Positions 24,117 through 36,591 of a stretch of DNA of 64,000 nt are shown piece by piece. Origin of the DNA: Panopea generosa (lineage: Eukaryota; Mollusca; Bivalvia; Adapedonta; Hiatellidae). The position numbers and the translations under genes are program-made. Under the pieces are notes generated by a model. The model ran no database searches. It saw only the letters and a program-made list of their open reading frames with translations, and was not told where the DNA came from. The DNA lies in the NCBI GenBank assembly GCA_029582155.1, contig CM055901.1, positions 7,730,874-7,794,873 of the forward strand, read 5' to 3'. Every line of letters starts with the position of its first letter. Within the stretch, counting starts at the first letter, position 1.

Positions 24117-24400
24117 ATACAGTGATACAGTGGTAGAGCATCTGCTTCACATGCGGAAGGTCATCGGTTCTATTCCTGACCGTGTTGTACCAAATACTTG
24201 ATTTTCAAAAAATGAAACTAGAAGGGTCAGTATATCGAGACAAGTAGGGTAGTTTATCATACAATGTGTCTCGAATTGATACTCCAGCATGACAGCACTT
24301 TGAATACTGTCTGGTGTAGACGCGGTTGCAATGACTGAAATATTGTTGAAAGCACCGCTAACAACCGTGCAATAACATCAGATCACCAGTCAGTGTTTTA
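24117..24400 (+). mobile_element. tRNA-derived SINE (family B), near full length
   Basis: A box ACAGTGGTAGAGCATCTGC and B box CATCGGTTCTATTCCTG, then a body with TGAAACTAGAAG, GATACTCCAGCATGACAGCA, GAATACTGTCTGG and TATTGTTGAAAGC. This body matches the minus-strand copy at 63330-63610. Confidence 0.7.
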
Positions 24401-24569
24401 TGTAATTCCATCAAATAAAGCCATTTTACCATGACAAATCAATGTCATTTATATGTTTTGGCAAGTCAAGAAGTTACTTAGTATTTAGGTACGAGTGCAG
24501 ACTTATATGATAAAAGCCAAGCAATGACTGAATAGTAGAGTTATTAAACAAGTATAATAACAAGCGGGG

Positions 24570-24755
24570 TGGTAGTCTAATGGATAGTGTTGGCCGCTCA
24601 CGCCAGAGGTTGCAAGTCCGATCCCCAGCTCGACCCAATGCCTCTCATAAAACAACTATCAGTACTGGTTCTACCCAGGAAACAGACTAGAGAAAGGTTC
24701 ATATAAGCTCTGAGCTTCCATCGCAATCCAGCGAAAATAAACTAGAGCTATCACT
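24570..24755 (+). mobile_element. tRNA-derived SINE (family C)
   Basis: GGTGGTAGTCTAATGGATAG (A box), CCGCTCACGCCAGAGG, then a B-box-like CAAGTCCGATCCCC, and a body with GGTTCTACCCAGGAA and AGGTTCATATAAGCTCTGAG. Related to 11357-11500. Confidence 0.6.
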
Positions 24756-24767
24756 GAAGGTGATGAA

Positions 24768-25221
24768 TACCCCCGAACGCTGCCATGACAGAAAATGGTT
24801 TACCATTGTATGAAATTTTATTAAATTATATCCAATAGTTTTAAAGTTATGCTTCAGACAAAAACAAGGGAAATATATCAAAGGGCAATAACTCTGTAAT
24901 TAGCAAGAATAGAGTTATGTTTCCTGTACACTGCACTTCCTGTCATTATATTCTACCATTGTATGAAGTTTGATGAAATTCCATCCAGTACTTTAAAAGT
25001 AGGGAAATATATCAAAGGGCAATAACTCTGTTATTAGCAAGAATAGAGTTATGTTTCTTGTACAATGCACTTCCTCTCATTATATTCTACCATTGTATGA
25101 CGTTTGATGAAATTCCATCTAGTACTTTTCAAGTGATGCTCCGGACAAGGAAAATTGCAACCGACAGACCGACCACAGGTGACTCCAATATACCCACTCA
25201 AACTTCGTTTGTCGGGGGTAT
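24768..25221. mobile_element. Non-autonomous element candidate with internal duplication
   Basis: The left end (ATACCCCCGA near 24769) is the reverse complement of the right end (TCGGGGGTAT near 25212-25221). Inside, a segment of about 125 bp, from GGGAAATATATCAAAGGGCA to ATTCCATCCAGTACTTT, occurs twice (about 24868-24990 and 25003-25127). It has a 97-codon minus frame with no recognised domain. Confidence 0.5.
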
Positions 25222-25283
25222 AATTAATATAAGCTAAAGAAGTATAATAGGCCATTGGGGTCTTGCACTCCTGTGCCATATGT

Positions 25284-25347
25284 GTTAACTGATCGTTTGT
25301 TAGCCCTTGATGGCATAAAAATCTCACTTGATATTCAACCAATCAAT
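25284..25347 (+). mobile_element. SINE family A, 3' fragment
   Basis: Contains GTTAGCCCTTGATGGCATAA and ATTCAACCAATCAAT, the 3' end of the family A consensus. Confidence 0.6.
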
Positions 25348-25485
25348 TTGAAAACTGTTATGATAAAATCCTTTCAGTTTCAGGTGAGCTATATGTATAA
25401 CAATCTCTTTTTTTTATGATTTTATTATTGTCTTTATGATTTTGATAAAATAAAAATGATAATACTTTAAAGACGTATTTTCGAG

Positions 25486-26565
25486 TAAGTTCTAGCGCGG
25501 AGATTTTTTTTAAATTTTGCACACAAGTACTTTGAAGTAAGAGAAGTTTAAAACACTAAAAAAAAAATATAGGTCCCCATGCTTGTTTTTTTGCTATGAC
25601 TTTTTTTAAACTACACCGTTTTACATTTTTTAAAGAAAAAACAGCAAATGGGTGTAAGTTATAAATCTTGTTTAATTTACTAACAAAGTGATATATTTCA
25701 ACAAAATATTGTTGTCACTCATGTAACAAAAGATAAAGTATCTAAAACAGAAAAAGTCATGATGCTATTTTGAGTTTCACATTTCGTACAGTAATTTTCA
25801 TAAATTTCTACGATTATAGAATTGGCCGTTAACGATGTATTTTTACACTAATTTAAAAATAAAAAAAGTTCTAACGCGGAGAATTGTTTCATTCTTTGTA
25901 CAAAGAGGCACCATAACAAACTATATCAGAAAATAAAATAAAAAATATATGTCCTCATGCTTGTTATTAAGTTACAGTGCTTAATGTTACCTCCCTTTTC
26001 ATAAAATGGCCGTAAACGATGCATTTTGACACAAATTCAATATAAATAAAAAAAGTTCTAATACAGAGAATTGTTTCATTCTTTCTACAAAGAGGCACTT
26101 TAACAAACTATATCAGAAAATAAAATAAAAAACATATGTTGCCTTACTTGTTACTAAGTTACATTGCTAAATGTTACCTCCCTTTTTCATAAAATGGCCG
26201 CAAAAGATGCATTTTACACTAATTCAATAATAAAAAAAGTTGTAACGCGGAGAATTGTTTCATTCTTTCTACAAAGAGGCACTATAACAAACTATATCAG
26301 AAAATAAAACAAAAAATAAATGTCCCCATGCTTGTTACTAAGTTACAGTGCTAAATGTTACCTCCCCTTTTCATAAAATGGCCGCAATCGATGCATTTTC
26401 ACACCAATTCAATAAAAAAAAAAGTTCTACGATGAGAATTGTTTCATTCTTTCTACAAAGAAGTACAACAACAAACAATATCATGAAATAAAATAAAAAA
26501 TACATGTCACCTTGCTTGTTACTAAGCTACAGTACTAAATGTTAACTTCCCTTTTCATAAAATGG
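25486..26565. repeat. ~185-bp satellite, five to six units
   Basis: Units start at about 25867, 26054, 26238 and 26421 with AAGTTCTAACGCGGAGAATT or variants. Each continues through TCTACAAAGAGGCAC, TATATCAGAAAATAAAA, GTTACCTCCC and TTTTCATAAAATGGCCG. A more diverged copy starts at 25486. Confidence 0.88.
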
Positions 26566-27499
26566 CCTTAAATTGTCAAAATTGTGAAAAATTATCTGTT
26601 GTAATTTTTATAAATGAAGTTTCATTGCAGAGTTAACTTTCATATTTCTAAATGATGCACTAAATAGCAATTATAATATTTGTAATTTATAATGTAATTA
26701 CTGTTATGTTGCTTTTATACATTTCATATATACTGGGTAATTGATGAACATCAATAGTTGTAATAGTCTGAAATGTTAGAGGCCTAGTGGTAAAACCATG
26801 TAATGTCAATCAAGGTTGGATCACCAGGACCTGCTACTCAACATAATATCTTCAGAGTTTTATCTACAAGTCCATTCAAGTAATTTTTTCTGGTATTTAT
26901 CTTGGCTATAGTCGCACTATCATCCATTACTATTACATTAACTGGAAATTTTTATTCCTGTACTGGGCTACTTCCAACTTTAATCTTTGAATTGTCATTA
27001 AAATTTTAGAACACTGCCTGGTGAACTGGTTGTGATTGTTCTTAATTTTTCATAATATGTGCATTGCCTAGTCTTCTGGAAAAATATCATATGTTTTTCG
27101 AATACTTTTTGTTAACATGGTCCCAGTATCTGATTTACTGTCACAATCCATTCTTCTGGCAACACATATTGTAATAAACTGGCCTGGTCCTGGTGCACTA
27201 CTTGACTGACTTCATCACTGAAAATTAAAGGAAGCTTATATGAGATAAAGAAATAAATGACAATGTTTGTTTGTATGTAAGCTTAATTTACATCATCACC
27301 AGTTTCCCATTTGGGTGATGCACCCAGGAGAGTGAACAGTTTAGTCTTTTTAGGTTTGTGGGGGATAGTGCAGGAAACAAATATCATAGAAACCTAATCA
27401 TATGTTTCACCTGGTTCTTTTGCTTGGTGTATAGCACCATCATAAAATTCCTCAGTTTAAAGTTCCATCTGAATGACAGTTTGCACTGTAAGTTAGCCA
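26566..27499. other. Non-coding stretch
   Basis: No gene or repeat recognised. Confidence 0.4.
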
Positions 27500-27575
27500 G
27501 CCTCAGGTATCAAACTCTCAACCCTGAGCTAGAAGTATCGTGCTCTACTGACTGAGCTCATCGGTCTGGCTGAAA
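27500..27575 (-). mobile_element. Degenerate tRNA-like SINE head
   Basis: On the minus strand: GATGAGCTCAGTCAGTAGAG (A box), then GTTGAGAGTTTGATACC (B box). No body followed far enough to assign a family. Confidence 0.4.
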
Positions 27576-28318
27576 AACGACAATGTATTTTAACAAAACA
27601 GCACAATATATGGGTATAGTTTGACAACTCAAGGGCTATAACTGAGCAGCAGTTCCTGTTATGATATCTATGTTCAAACCATTGAACAAAATCTTATGGT
27701 TATAAACTTGCATACATGTATGTGGACATTTTTTACTGAATGAAACTGTTATGTTATGTAACAAGCAGTCAAGGGGTTGCAAGCTCAAATCCTCACTTGG
27801 CCAGTCTCTGTGACGATTTAAATATATGCAAATTCCAACATTGTGTCTCATGTTCATTCATCTTTAATCACTGATTCAAGTGGGAAAGTTGTCAGTTATT
27901 TGCATGGATATTGGGTGTGCCAAACAAGTAGTCACAGGTTTGATCCCCCTCAGATCATCTGTTGTGCTCATGATTATTTTGTTGTAATCCATAGTAGAAA
28001 TAAGCTGAAATGGTTAAATTACATTAATAATTACCATTGGCCCCTTTTGATGATTGTCACTCTTTCATTTAGTGTTTTTGTACACGTTGTCTATGTTACA
28101 ATATTGATTGTCTCTTCATAGTTAATGAAACCACTACAAGTATTTAAAGCACCGACATCTCAATCCATCTGTAACCTGAGCCTCTGTTTAGCATTCCTGA
28201 AATGTGTTGAATAGTTTCTTATTTTCATAATTCATGTAACAATTCTTTTTTTAACAGGAAACACAGAACATGACGGTGTATAAATTTATTTTTAACATTT
28301 ACTCAATGTAAGAATACT

Positions 28319-28536
28319 GTTTGAATCCCCGCCTGGCAAGTCTTCAGGATGATAGATATACAGCATTATGTCTCTTTATCAATCGTCTCTCACTGCTGAT
28401 TCAAGTGGGAAAGCTATCAGTAACTTGCGGAGATGGGGTGTGCTCAAATACTGGTTAATTCCAGGAAAGAGTGGTTAGGTGATCGTCTGTTAGCCCTTGA
28501 TGGCATGAAAATGATGTAAATATTCAACCAATCAAT
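28319..28536 (+). mobile_element. tRNA-derived SINE (family A), 5' truncated
   Basis: Starts at the B box (TTTGAATCCCCGCC) and includes CTGATTCAAGTGGGAAAGC, GTTAGCCCTTGATGGCAT and the ATTCAACCAATCAATC tail. A small core-like fragment also lies at 27870-27920. Confidence 0.7.
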
Positions 28537-29879
28537 CACTTTTTATAGTTGTTCATCTCTAGAAATCAAGTTATCATTATATGTGATACATTAATATTGA
28601 TCAGTGAGTTATGATATAGCATCAACTAACCTTATACTCAATTGCTTTGTGTTGATGTCAAATGATATTGGACTTTTCCTGTTAAATGTGTCTTGTTTGT
28701 TTCCACTGTTCTTATACTTCCACATATACAGTTTATGTATAATGTTGACCCATATAAGTGTCTTCCATAGTGTCCTTCAATACCAAACTTTTACATGCAT
28801 CAGGTCAGCAAAATGTCAAAATTCAAGATTTATTCTTCCTTGTCTCCATCCCGGTATGAATAATATTGTTTCAGGTAAATTCATTATGTATTCAGCGCTT
28901 TGGAACAAATTCACAAATGATTCATATCCGAAAATGAGTTATCCGAAATGTTACCTCTACAAGTATTGATTATATTTTCGTAGTTGTTTCTTCGACTTCG
29001 TTATGTACAAGCACTTCTGGTGATTTAGAACGAAAAACAATATACTCTTCCGTGCTTTTCGATTGCTTCCTTGACAAAATTTACATTTCTGACATCTCGA
29101 AATGAAAATACTTGGCTTTGTAAATATCCTAATGCGACTCGACTTTTAATTAATTAAACGGCGACATTAGACTCCGAAACTGAAAGTAACAGAAAGGAAT
29201 TATGCGCGTAGCAATGCGCAGTAACAACCCGCAGAAACGTCTTTAAAGATCAATACATGTTATTCAATGCATGGTTCAAGTCTTAGTATTCTACATTCCA
29301 TATATCAAAACTTTCAATGAACCATGTGTAAATAGTAATTGTTTTTTTAAAGAGAATGACACTTATTCTGCTAAAACAGAAACTTCTCAATTATTCCTGA
29401 AAGCTATTTGTAAGATTACTACTGGTTACACAGGAACAGTCAAATTGATAATTACTAAGATCACAGTCTATATAACTGTATGTTTCTTTCCTTTAAGCAG
29501 TTAAAGATCATGTTCCTCAAATGTTAGTTTATGACTCAAGAGACAATGTTACAACCTTTGGAAGCATGTGATTGTATTTTAGTAATTGTCCGTGATATTG
29601 CAATAACTGCAGTAGATTTCAAGTCATTTTCCTGGAGGCTTTTACAGTAGGATGTCCTTAATTTTGGAATGTAACAGCACTGTTTGCTTTCAAATAACAC
29701 TATAACTGGCTAGTAGTCTGGCACCTTGGAATATCCCCTATGGTATCTGAAAGTGTTAAGATAAAATGCAATTTTCAACATGTAGTCATAGTAATTAAAA
29801 AATAGAATTGGTAATGGCTGTGAACCTTATGTAAGTGTATTTAGGACACACACATATTTTTTTTGTACTTGACAAGATA
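28537..29879. other. Non-coding stretch
   Basis: A 121-codon frame at 28604-28969 has no motif, no supporting splice structure and AT-driven composition, so I do not call it. Nothing else recognised. Confidence 0.4.
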
Positions 29880-30545
29880 TTGAGTTAAGTCGAGTTCTTC
29901 AGTTATTATCTCAAGCTCTCAACTTGTTATGTCCAGCCCTCCGCTTATTTTATTTCAATATTGACTTATATCAAGTTATTTATTATGTTGAGCCCTTGAA
30001 ATATTATCTCCACTTGATATCTAAATATTTTGAATTATCTCCATATCTCGACTTATTATCTCTAGACTTACTGTCTTGGGCTCTCAGCTTATAATTCACT
30101 ATTTCAAGTTCTCTTCTTATTATCTTGTGCGTTAGACTTGTAATGTCAAATTCTTTACTTATTATCTCAAGATTTTATTTATTTCAATATTTCACACTGT
30201 TACCACTTGATACGGAATAATTATGATCAGCTCCTGGCTTATTAGTATAAACTCCTCACTTTATATGCTGAGGGCTCAACATATTATATCTTGCCATCAC
30301 AACATATGTCTATTTAATATGTAGAATACCACATAATAATTATTATATACATATTACGTTGAGCACTTGAGATAATTAATTTAGATAATAAGTTGAGCTT
30401 TCAACATCTTATAGGAAGAAGTGTATATTCTTACATACCATGGTACCGTAGCATCAATTTTTTTTAAATTATCTTTTGTAGAACAAATCATGACTGGTTC
30501 TCTTTTAAATTTAGATTATGCTCTTGACTTATAATAATTTTATAC
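29880..30545. repeat. Degenerate short tandem repeats
   Basis: Motifs such as CTTATTATCTC, TCAAGCTCTC and GACTTATTATCTC recur every 20-35 bp with heavy divergence. This looks like an old minisatellite. Confidence 0.5.
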
Positions 30546-31310
30546 TGCAATAGTAAACCAGTTAAAATCTGTCCGGCATGCGAAATGTCATGGGTTCAAA
30601 GTTTCAAACCCATTATAGCAAAGACTAAAATAAGAGTAATAAATACTGATGGGTATCATGCTGTATGTCTGCATCATGATACTACAGTGTGGCAACGCCA
30701 ACAAGCAGACCTTCGTGATATCACTGATACAATACAATTTTATGGCTCAGGTGTGGGGAAAAATCAAATATTCTTCATGTCCATATCCTGGAAGAATCAA
30801 TGATTGAGTGTTGTTTTAAGGCCATCAGGATGAACCTGGGATCAAACCCATTGACAATCTATAAAATACAATACTGCTCGCCCGAAGAAATTATTGACCG
30901 AAAAGCAAACAGCATAAAGTGTGAACATATTGCAACAGTATTTTTATGTGTCCACACACAAAAAAACAAAAGTATCCCAATATATATAACAAGATATGGT
31001 AGCAAGGTTTAATTCAGTCTGGTAACTTTTACAGTGTGTATGCCTGCAGTTATCATGTGGTCTTCATGTAAGACATGATTATGAATGAACCAAATTAGAT
31101 ACATGCGATTTGTAACAGAGTTATGACTCTTGAATTGTCAAAACTCCTAACATTTATCCATGTATATGGGAATTTGCTTGAACTCAATTATCTCTTTCCA
31201 TTAGTAATGATGGTTATAATGTATTTGGTTCTCATATACATAAGTCTAATAATACAAAAATCATAAAACATTTACAATAAAAATTACTTTATTTTCATCA
31301 TACAACCAGG
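30546..31310. other. Non-coding stretch
   Basis: Two 70-codon frames (30585-30803, 30800-31012) overlap end to start but lack recognisable motifs. Nothing supported. Confidence 0.35.
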
Positions 31311-31450
31311 ACCATGTCTGGTCAGCTCAGATGGTAGCCCGCCTGACTATCAATCCAGGGGTCATGATTAGTATATAACACTACAACTAATTGTCATTCA
31401 TCTCTCACTTACAGAGATGGGTGTGCCCAAGTACTGATTTACCAGTCGGG
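31311..31450 (+). mobile_element. SINE family A, partial copy
   Basis: Head TCTGGTCAGCTCAGATGGTA and CAATCCAGGGGTCATGA, then a shortened body. It is interrupted by the next copy, which starts near 31450. Confidence 0.6.
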
Positions 31451-31836
31451 CCCAGATTAGCTCAGTAATGAGTCTAACTATCAATTCAGGGTCGTGAGTT
31501 CTAATTTCAGTCCGGCGAGTCTTCATGATGATTGATATACCACATTGTGTCTCGTTATTATTCGTATCTCGCCGCTGTTACAGTGGGAAAGTTATCAAGT
31601 AGTTGCGGAAATGAGGTGTACTCGAGTATGCGTAACTGTTTAACCTTTCAGGATTCCAGGAAACAGTGGTTAGATTAATTGATTGTCTGTTAGCCCTTGA
31701 TAGCATAAAAATGACACTAAATATTCAATCAATCAAAACTGATTAACCTTTCAGGATAACAGGAAATAGTTATTAGGTAAACTGATCATCTGTGTTAGCC
31801 GTCGATGGCATAGAATGATGCTAAATATTCAAACAA
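31450..31836 (+). mobile_element. SINE family A, near full length, with a second 3' fragment
   Basis: GCCCAGATTAGCTCAGTAAT (A box), TCGTGAGTTCTAATTTC (B box), a body with GTTAGCCCTTGATAGCAT, and a tail ending ATTCAATCAATC near 31735. Then a second 3' fragment at 31736-31836 repeats ACTGATTAACCTTTCAGGAT and AATATTCAAAC. Confidence 0.7.
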
Positions 31837-32732
31837 AGTGTACAACATACCATTCATAATTCACCATCACATATCTCAGCTGAACAACAACATATGCTTC
31901 AGTCGTAGCTTCAAATGATCGTTTCCTCTACCTGATAGGGAAAAAAAAAGTGAAATAAAACTAAACAGTCACATTTATAGCTCTAAATCGCTCATGTGTG
32001 ACACATATATAGAGGCAGTTTTTCTTTATATAATTCAGTTTATTCTAAATTAGAAGTAAACTAAGAATTACTCTTGAATTAATCTTTAGGGCAGCTGCAG
32101 TACTGAATTTTTAGAGGTTATTGGTAAGCTTCGGACCAAACCTACAACCTCTCCAACATTCCATTCACTGTACTACTAACCAGCTTATATTATTTAAGTA
32201 ACTTTGTAATAAGATCATTAGATTCGAAAACACTATATTTTCCATATACATGTATACTAGTTGCACTATTTGATCCTGGGAATGGGACAAATTCTAAAAA
32301 AATAATTTTTTTTTTAAAATAAAGTCAGTGAAAGTTTCAAAATACATTAACTGTAAAAAAAGCTGTAACATTTTGCACAATTCTGAATCCATGCCATGAA
32401 CCCTAACTGCAGTGAATAGTAGATGGTTGCTTATCTGTGAATAATGAAATAATAAATAAATAAAATATAACTCATTTTTCTTGAAAAAAAAAAACCCATT
32501 GAATTTCATATTCACCATATTGGTAAAATGCCATAAATTATGTACTTTTTACCTTAAAAAAAAGCTCGACATGTCACATAGTTGCAAGTCTAATTTTTTT
32601 CATTTTCCACATTATATGTGAAAGTAAAATTTAATCAGTTGGCAGTTTTACTAAATTAAATACGTATATTATGCATCTGTGATCTTCAGGTACCAATCAT
32701 ACCAGATGCAATGCATCAACTGAAATGTGTCT
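31837..32732. other. Non-coding stretch
   Basis: AT-rich with homopolymers. A tRNA-like T-arm remnant may lie near 32125-32175 on the minus strand but is too weak to call. Confidence 0.35.
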
Positions 32733-32987
32733 GGTCAGGTTATTAGTCTGGGGATCGTGAGTTTGAATCCCCGCCAGGTCATAGTCTCTGCGATAATTGA
32801 TATACAACATTGCATTTCATTGTTATCAGTCTCTAACCATTGATTCAAGTGGAAAAGTTATCAGTTACTTGCGGTGATGAATGTATTCGAGAAGCTGTTG
32901 TTCCGGAATCCCAGGAAAGAGTAGTTAGGTTAACTGATTGTCTCTTAGCCCTCGATAGCATAAAATGACGCTATTCAAACAAAAAAC
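32733..32987 (+). mobile_element. tRNA-derived SINE (family A)
   Basis: GTCAGGTTATTAGTCTGGGG, B box GTGAGTTTGAATCCCCG, core TTGATTCAAGTGGAAAAG, then TTAGCCCTCGATAGCATAAA. Confidence 0.7.
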
Positions 32988-33930
32988 AAACTACCGGTAA
33001 ATTCAAAGGTATTGAAAAATTGCATTAAAGAACTGAACATTTTTTAATTTGAAATTATAAAAACAATTTTTTTGTTAAGGGTATAAATAAAAGATTGTCT
33101 AAATGATTAGAAAACAGAGTTTAAGATGGAGTATTACCCTTTAAACCTTTTTTAAAAATGTAGTTCCAAAACTAGCCACTCTGGATTCATCAGTGATTTT
33201 GATACTTTCTCAGGTCTGCTGGCCCTCACAAGTGTATGCAGAGAACGTGTTCCGTGATATAATTTCTAGACACCTGAAATATATGTTTCTTTAATAAGAA
33301 CAATAATGGGATGATAGTAATTAAATTCATAACATTAAGTAATTGTATTAAAAGATAAATATATATAAAATAAGATGAGTTATAGTAGTTAAAAATATCA
33401 ACAACCAAGGTACCTGCAAACGTGATGGTCCAAGCTACAGAAGTATACAACAAATTAATAGAAATACAAATATTTTCCGCAATGCACACCTAAAGAACAT
33501 AGCAACTATCACTCAATAAATTATGACAAACAGTTTGTAAGAAGAAGTTAAAATATGGCAGGTTAGCTCAGTTGGTAACACATCTGATTATCAAAGAATG
33601 GGACCAGGAACTTTACCAAGTTGCCTCTAGTAGCTGGTCGGAAGAATGTTTATGAATATCTATGAGCACATGACGATTTTGTACACCATAACGAGCTTCA
33701 GATTAACGCAGCGTTCTTGCAATGTCTTCCAGCCAAGGTCATGACAAATTGTTCTTCTCGTCGCTAGGTGGCCTCAATCTGGCTGAAGTTTGTGGCATGG
33801 TTTCTTGAACTTTTTACTATCAGTTAACATTTCCCTGGCCCATTGGCAACAATTTTCATTAACGTACGATTAAATTAGATAAAGAAACGATTTATACTAT
33901 TAAAAATCGAGTTTACTATTGTAAAGTTCT
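32988..33930. other. Non-coding stretch
   Basis: A tRNA-like A-box remnant GGTTAGCTCAGTTGGTAA lies near 33560. Nothing else recognised. Confidence 0.35.
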
Positions 33931-33934
33931 CAAA

Positions 33935-34393
33935 TGGTCAGCTACCACCATTGAGACGAGCTCTCTGATTGGTTGAAAAAGTATAGGGATGTTCAGGGCA
34001 TACATTTTTATAGTAAGCTTAATTCTGGTTGAATGAAAATGTGAAACTGGCCAATGATCACAATAAAATATAAGTTTATTATGTTTGTGTCAATAAAAAT
34101 TTAGATGTTTCTGTGACTGACTAAATTCATTTTATCAAGGAAACTGCATGGAAAGTTAAATTGGTGAAATTTACTTTTTTTCATGCTGAAAGTGGGGGTA
34201 CCCAACTTCAGGGGGCAAAAAGTGGTAAAAAGTGGTACTTTTGACCCCATTTTGGGGACATTTTTATTCGAGTCCAGGACAGTACTTTAATATGATATAG
34301 GACTTTTTGGTCCGCCAATGTTAGAAAATGTGAAAATTTGGTCAAACGTTATAATGTAAGTCTATGGAAATCGCAATGGTGGTAGCTGACCAA
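33935..34393. mobile_element. Non-autonomous DNA element candidate with 19-bp inverted ends
   Basis: The left TGGTCAGCTACCACCATTG (33935-33953) is the reverse complement of the right CAATGGTGGTAGCTGACCA (34374-34392). They are about 460 bp apart. The interior has no open frame of note. No target-site duplication could be fixed. Confidence 0.6.
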
Positions 34394-36591
34394 ATACGAC
34401 AGTGGACACGTTATAACAGCGAAAACTGATGACGCTGGGCTATCGTTCGTTTTTAAAAACACAATATATATTTTTTAATAATAGTATATATTTATATATA
34501 TATAATGCTTACCAATTAACAATATCGTATCTTATTGTGTAGCAAATTTCAACGCTCAAACTGTTTTGAAACCTATCTTTCTTCGAGGCATGCATTAAAA
34601 ACACGAGGAGCAACGTTGTTTCACCGGTAAGATCGGGAGAAACTGTTAATTTCTTGATGTAATTATTGGGCGTTACTTCCCCTGTCGTCCCCCTGGCGTT
34701 AAAATGTTGATGGGCCCTATCATAATACGGTAGGCATATTATGGTTAGCGCAGAATAATAACTGCTTCATGCTTTATTGCAAGTGCGTGCTGATAATTCG
34801 TTTTGCTAGATTGTATGATAGCTTTTGTTTTTTTAATTGGAACATGCATGTATGCATGCCAGTAGGTGTATGCATATGACGCAAAATTAGATGACTAAAA
34901 CGGACTTAATCACGAAACAGTTAATCATAGAACAAATATCGCATATAAAATAGAACAATAAGTTTATTAAACAACAACTTAGAAGTTGTAATTAGTAATA
35001 TAGAATGATAAATTTAAAATTCAGAGTGTACGATAGGCACATGAAATTATAATTATATACATAGAAGTGTCACTTGTGATTCAGCACAAGGCACTTACAT
35101 ACATGTACTTTTTACTTAAATACTGTTCCATAAGAACGAACTGGAGCTGTAGATGGACGGGGTTCAATTTGTAAAAAATCCATCAGCGCATTAAAAGTTA
35201 TGAGTGTAAAGTAGTAGCAACTTTCAGAAATACCAGCCAAATAACGAAAAGTGATCCGGTGACGGTCGATGTACGTTACTGTAGGTGTAATCCCACCATT
35301 GATTTTTGTTCTTTATTCTATAGTAAATAATAAAAGTTTGAAGGCTTGTCATTCCTAGAGATTCCCAAATGAAAGAAGTGAAATCTACATTTTACTGTTT
35401 GTCAACCTCTGCACTATCAAAATATGATGAGAAAAGTAGGAGTCATGTGTCGTATAAGAGATTTTTTTCTGCTCAGTGTGTACACTGGTGACAAAGTGAA
35501 AGTAGATTTCCGAAATCATGTATTCATACCCCAATTTCCAAGCATCATTTTTTTCTTCTAAATTCACAATTCAAACATGACAATGCTATCAAAATTTTCA
35601 AAATACATCAATAATGCCATTCAAATAAAAAAAATGAGCATTAAAATAAGGAAAATGAATTTTTAAAGAAGAAGAAATGATGAGGATTATTTATAACCGC
35701 CATCATGCGACTACCACAAGCACTTCCTTTTTGCAATGGTGGTACTATGCCTGTAATAACAATAAAAATATTACTGGTATGACTACAGTGGCGAAAATAC
35801 GAATAAATAGACCTTTGTTTTGATTTAATTTCAAATCATATAAATGATAGATAAAGAGTTTATAAGCATTTTCTGCGATTTTTCGAACACCCCTTTTATA
35901 TTAGTGAGACTTGATAAATTAAAGTTAATAGTTTAATGAAACATATAGTAAAAATGAATTAAGTTTTTAAAACAAATAAAGCGGAGAGTTACCAAAGAAT
36001 GGATTATGAAGCAAATGAAACAATAATCAATTAAAAATGGAAAGAAACAAGAAGAATGGAGTATGAAGTTAGTATGAATAGAAATAAAATAACACGATTG
36101 AAGTAAGAATGGAAAGGAACAAAGACAACAAGGATCAAGTAAGTGTGGAAAGGCAAACTTTATTGTAAGAAAGAGTAAAAACGGAAAGAAAATCTAGATT
36201 TGTCTATGACGTAAAGCCTGAAAAGTATCAAAGATGAGAAGATCGAAGTAAATATGGAAACATAGTATAATTATTATAAGTCAAGACAGAAATATGAGGA
36301 ATAATAAAAGTCACAGAAGCATTAGATAAATATATGTAAGAAAACAGGAAAGGCACTTAATCCTTCACGACCGGTGATTAAGCAATTGTAAGAGTACAAC
36401 CATGGGTGGGTTGACCTCATGAAGGAGAATTTTGAAATAAGGGCTAAGCGCCAGCAATAACAATCGACAAATAATTTCGAGATATTTTATATGCCTAAGA
36501 CAAAATGTTTATAATGTCATAAACATTTGCATAACATGAACATAGAGTGATAAAAAGTTGTTTTTTTTATCAGTATACCAATAAAAGGCTC
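34394..36591. other. Non-coding stretch
   Basis: AT-rich. At 35970-36330 there is purine-rich sequence with recurring GGAAAG and GAATGGA motifs. No gene recognised. Confidence 0.4.

Noticed and set aside
28604..28969. 121-codon open frame
   Set aside because: AT-driven hydrophobic composition, no motif, no repeat-independent support.
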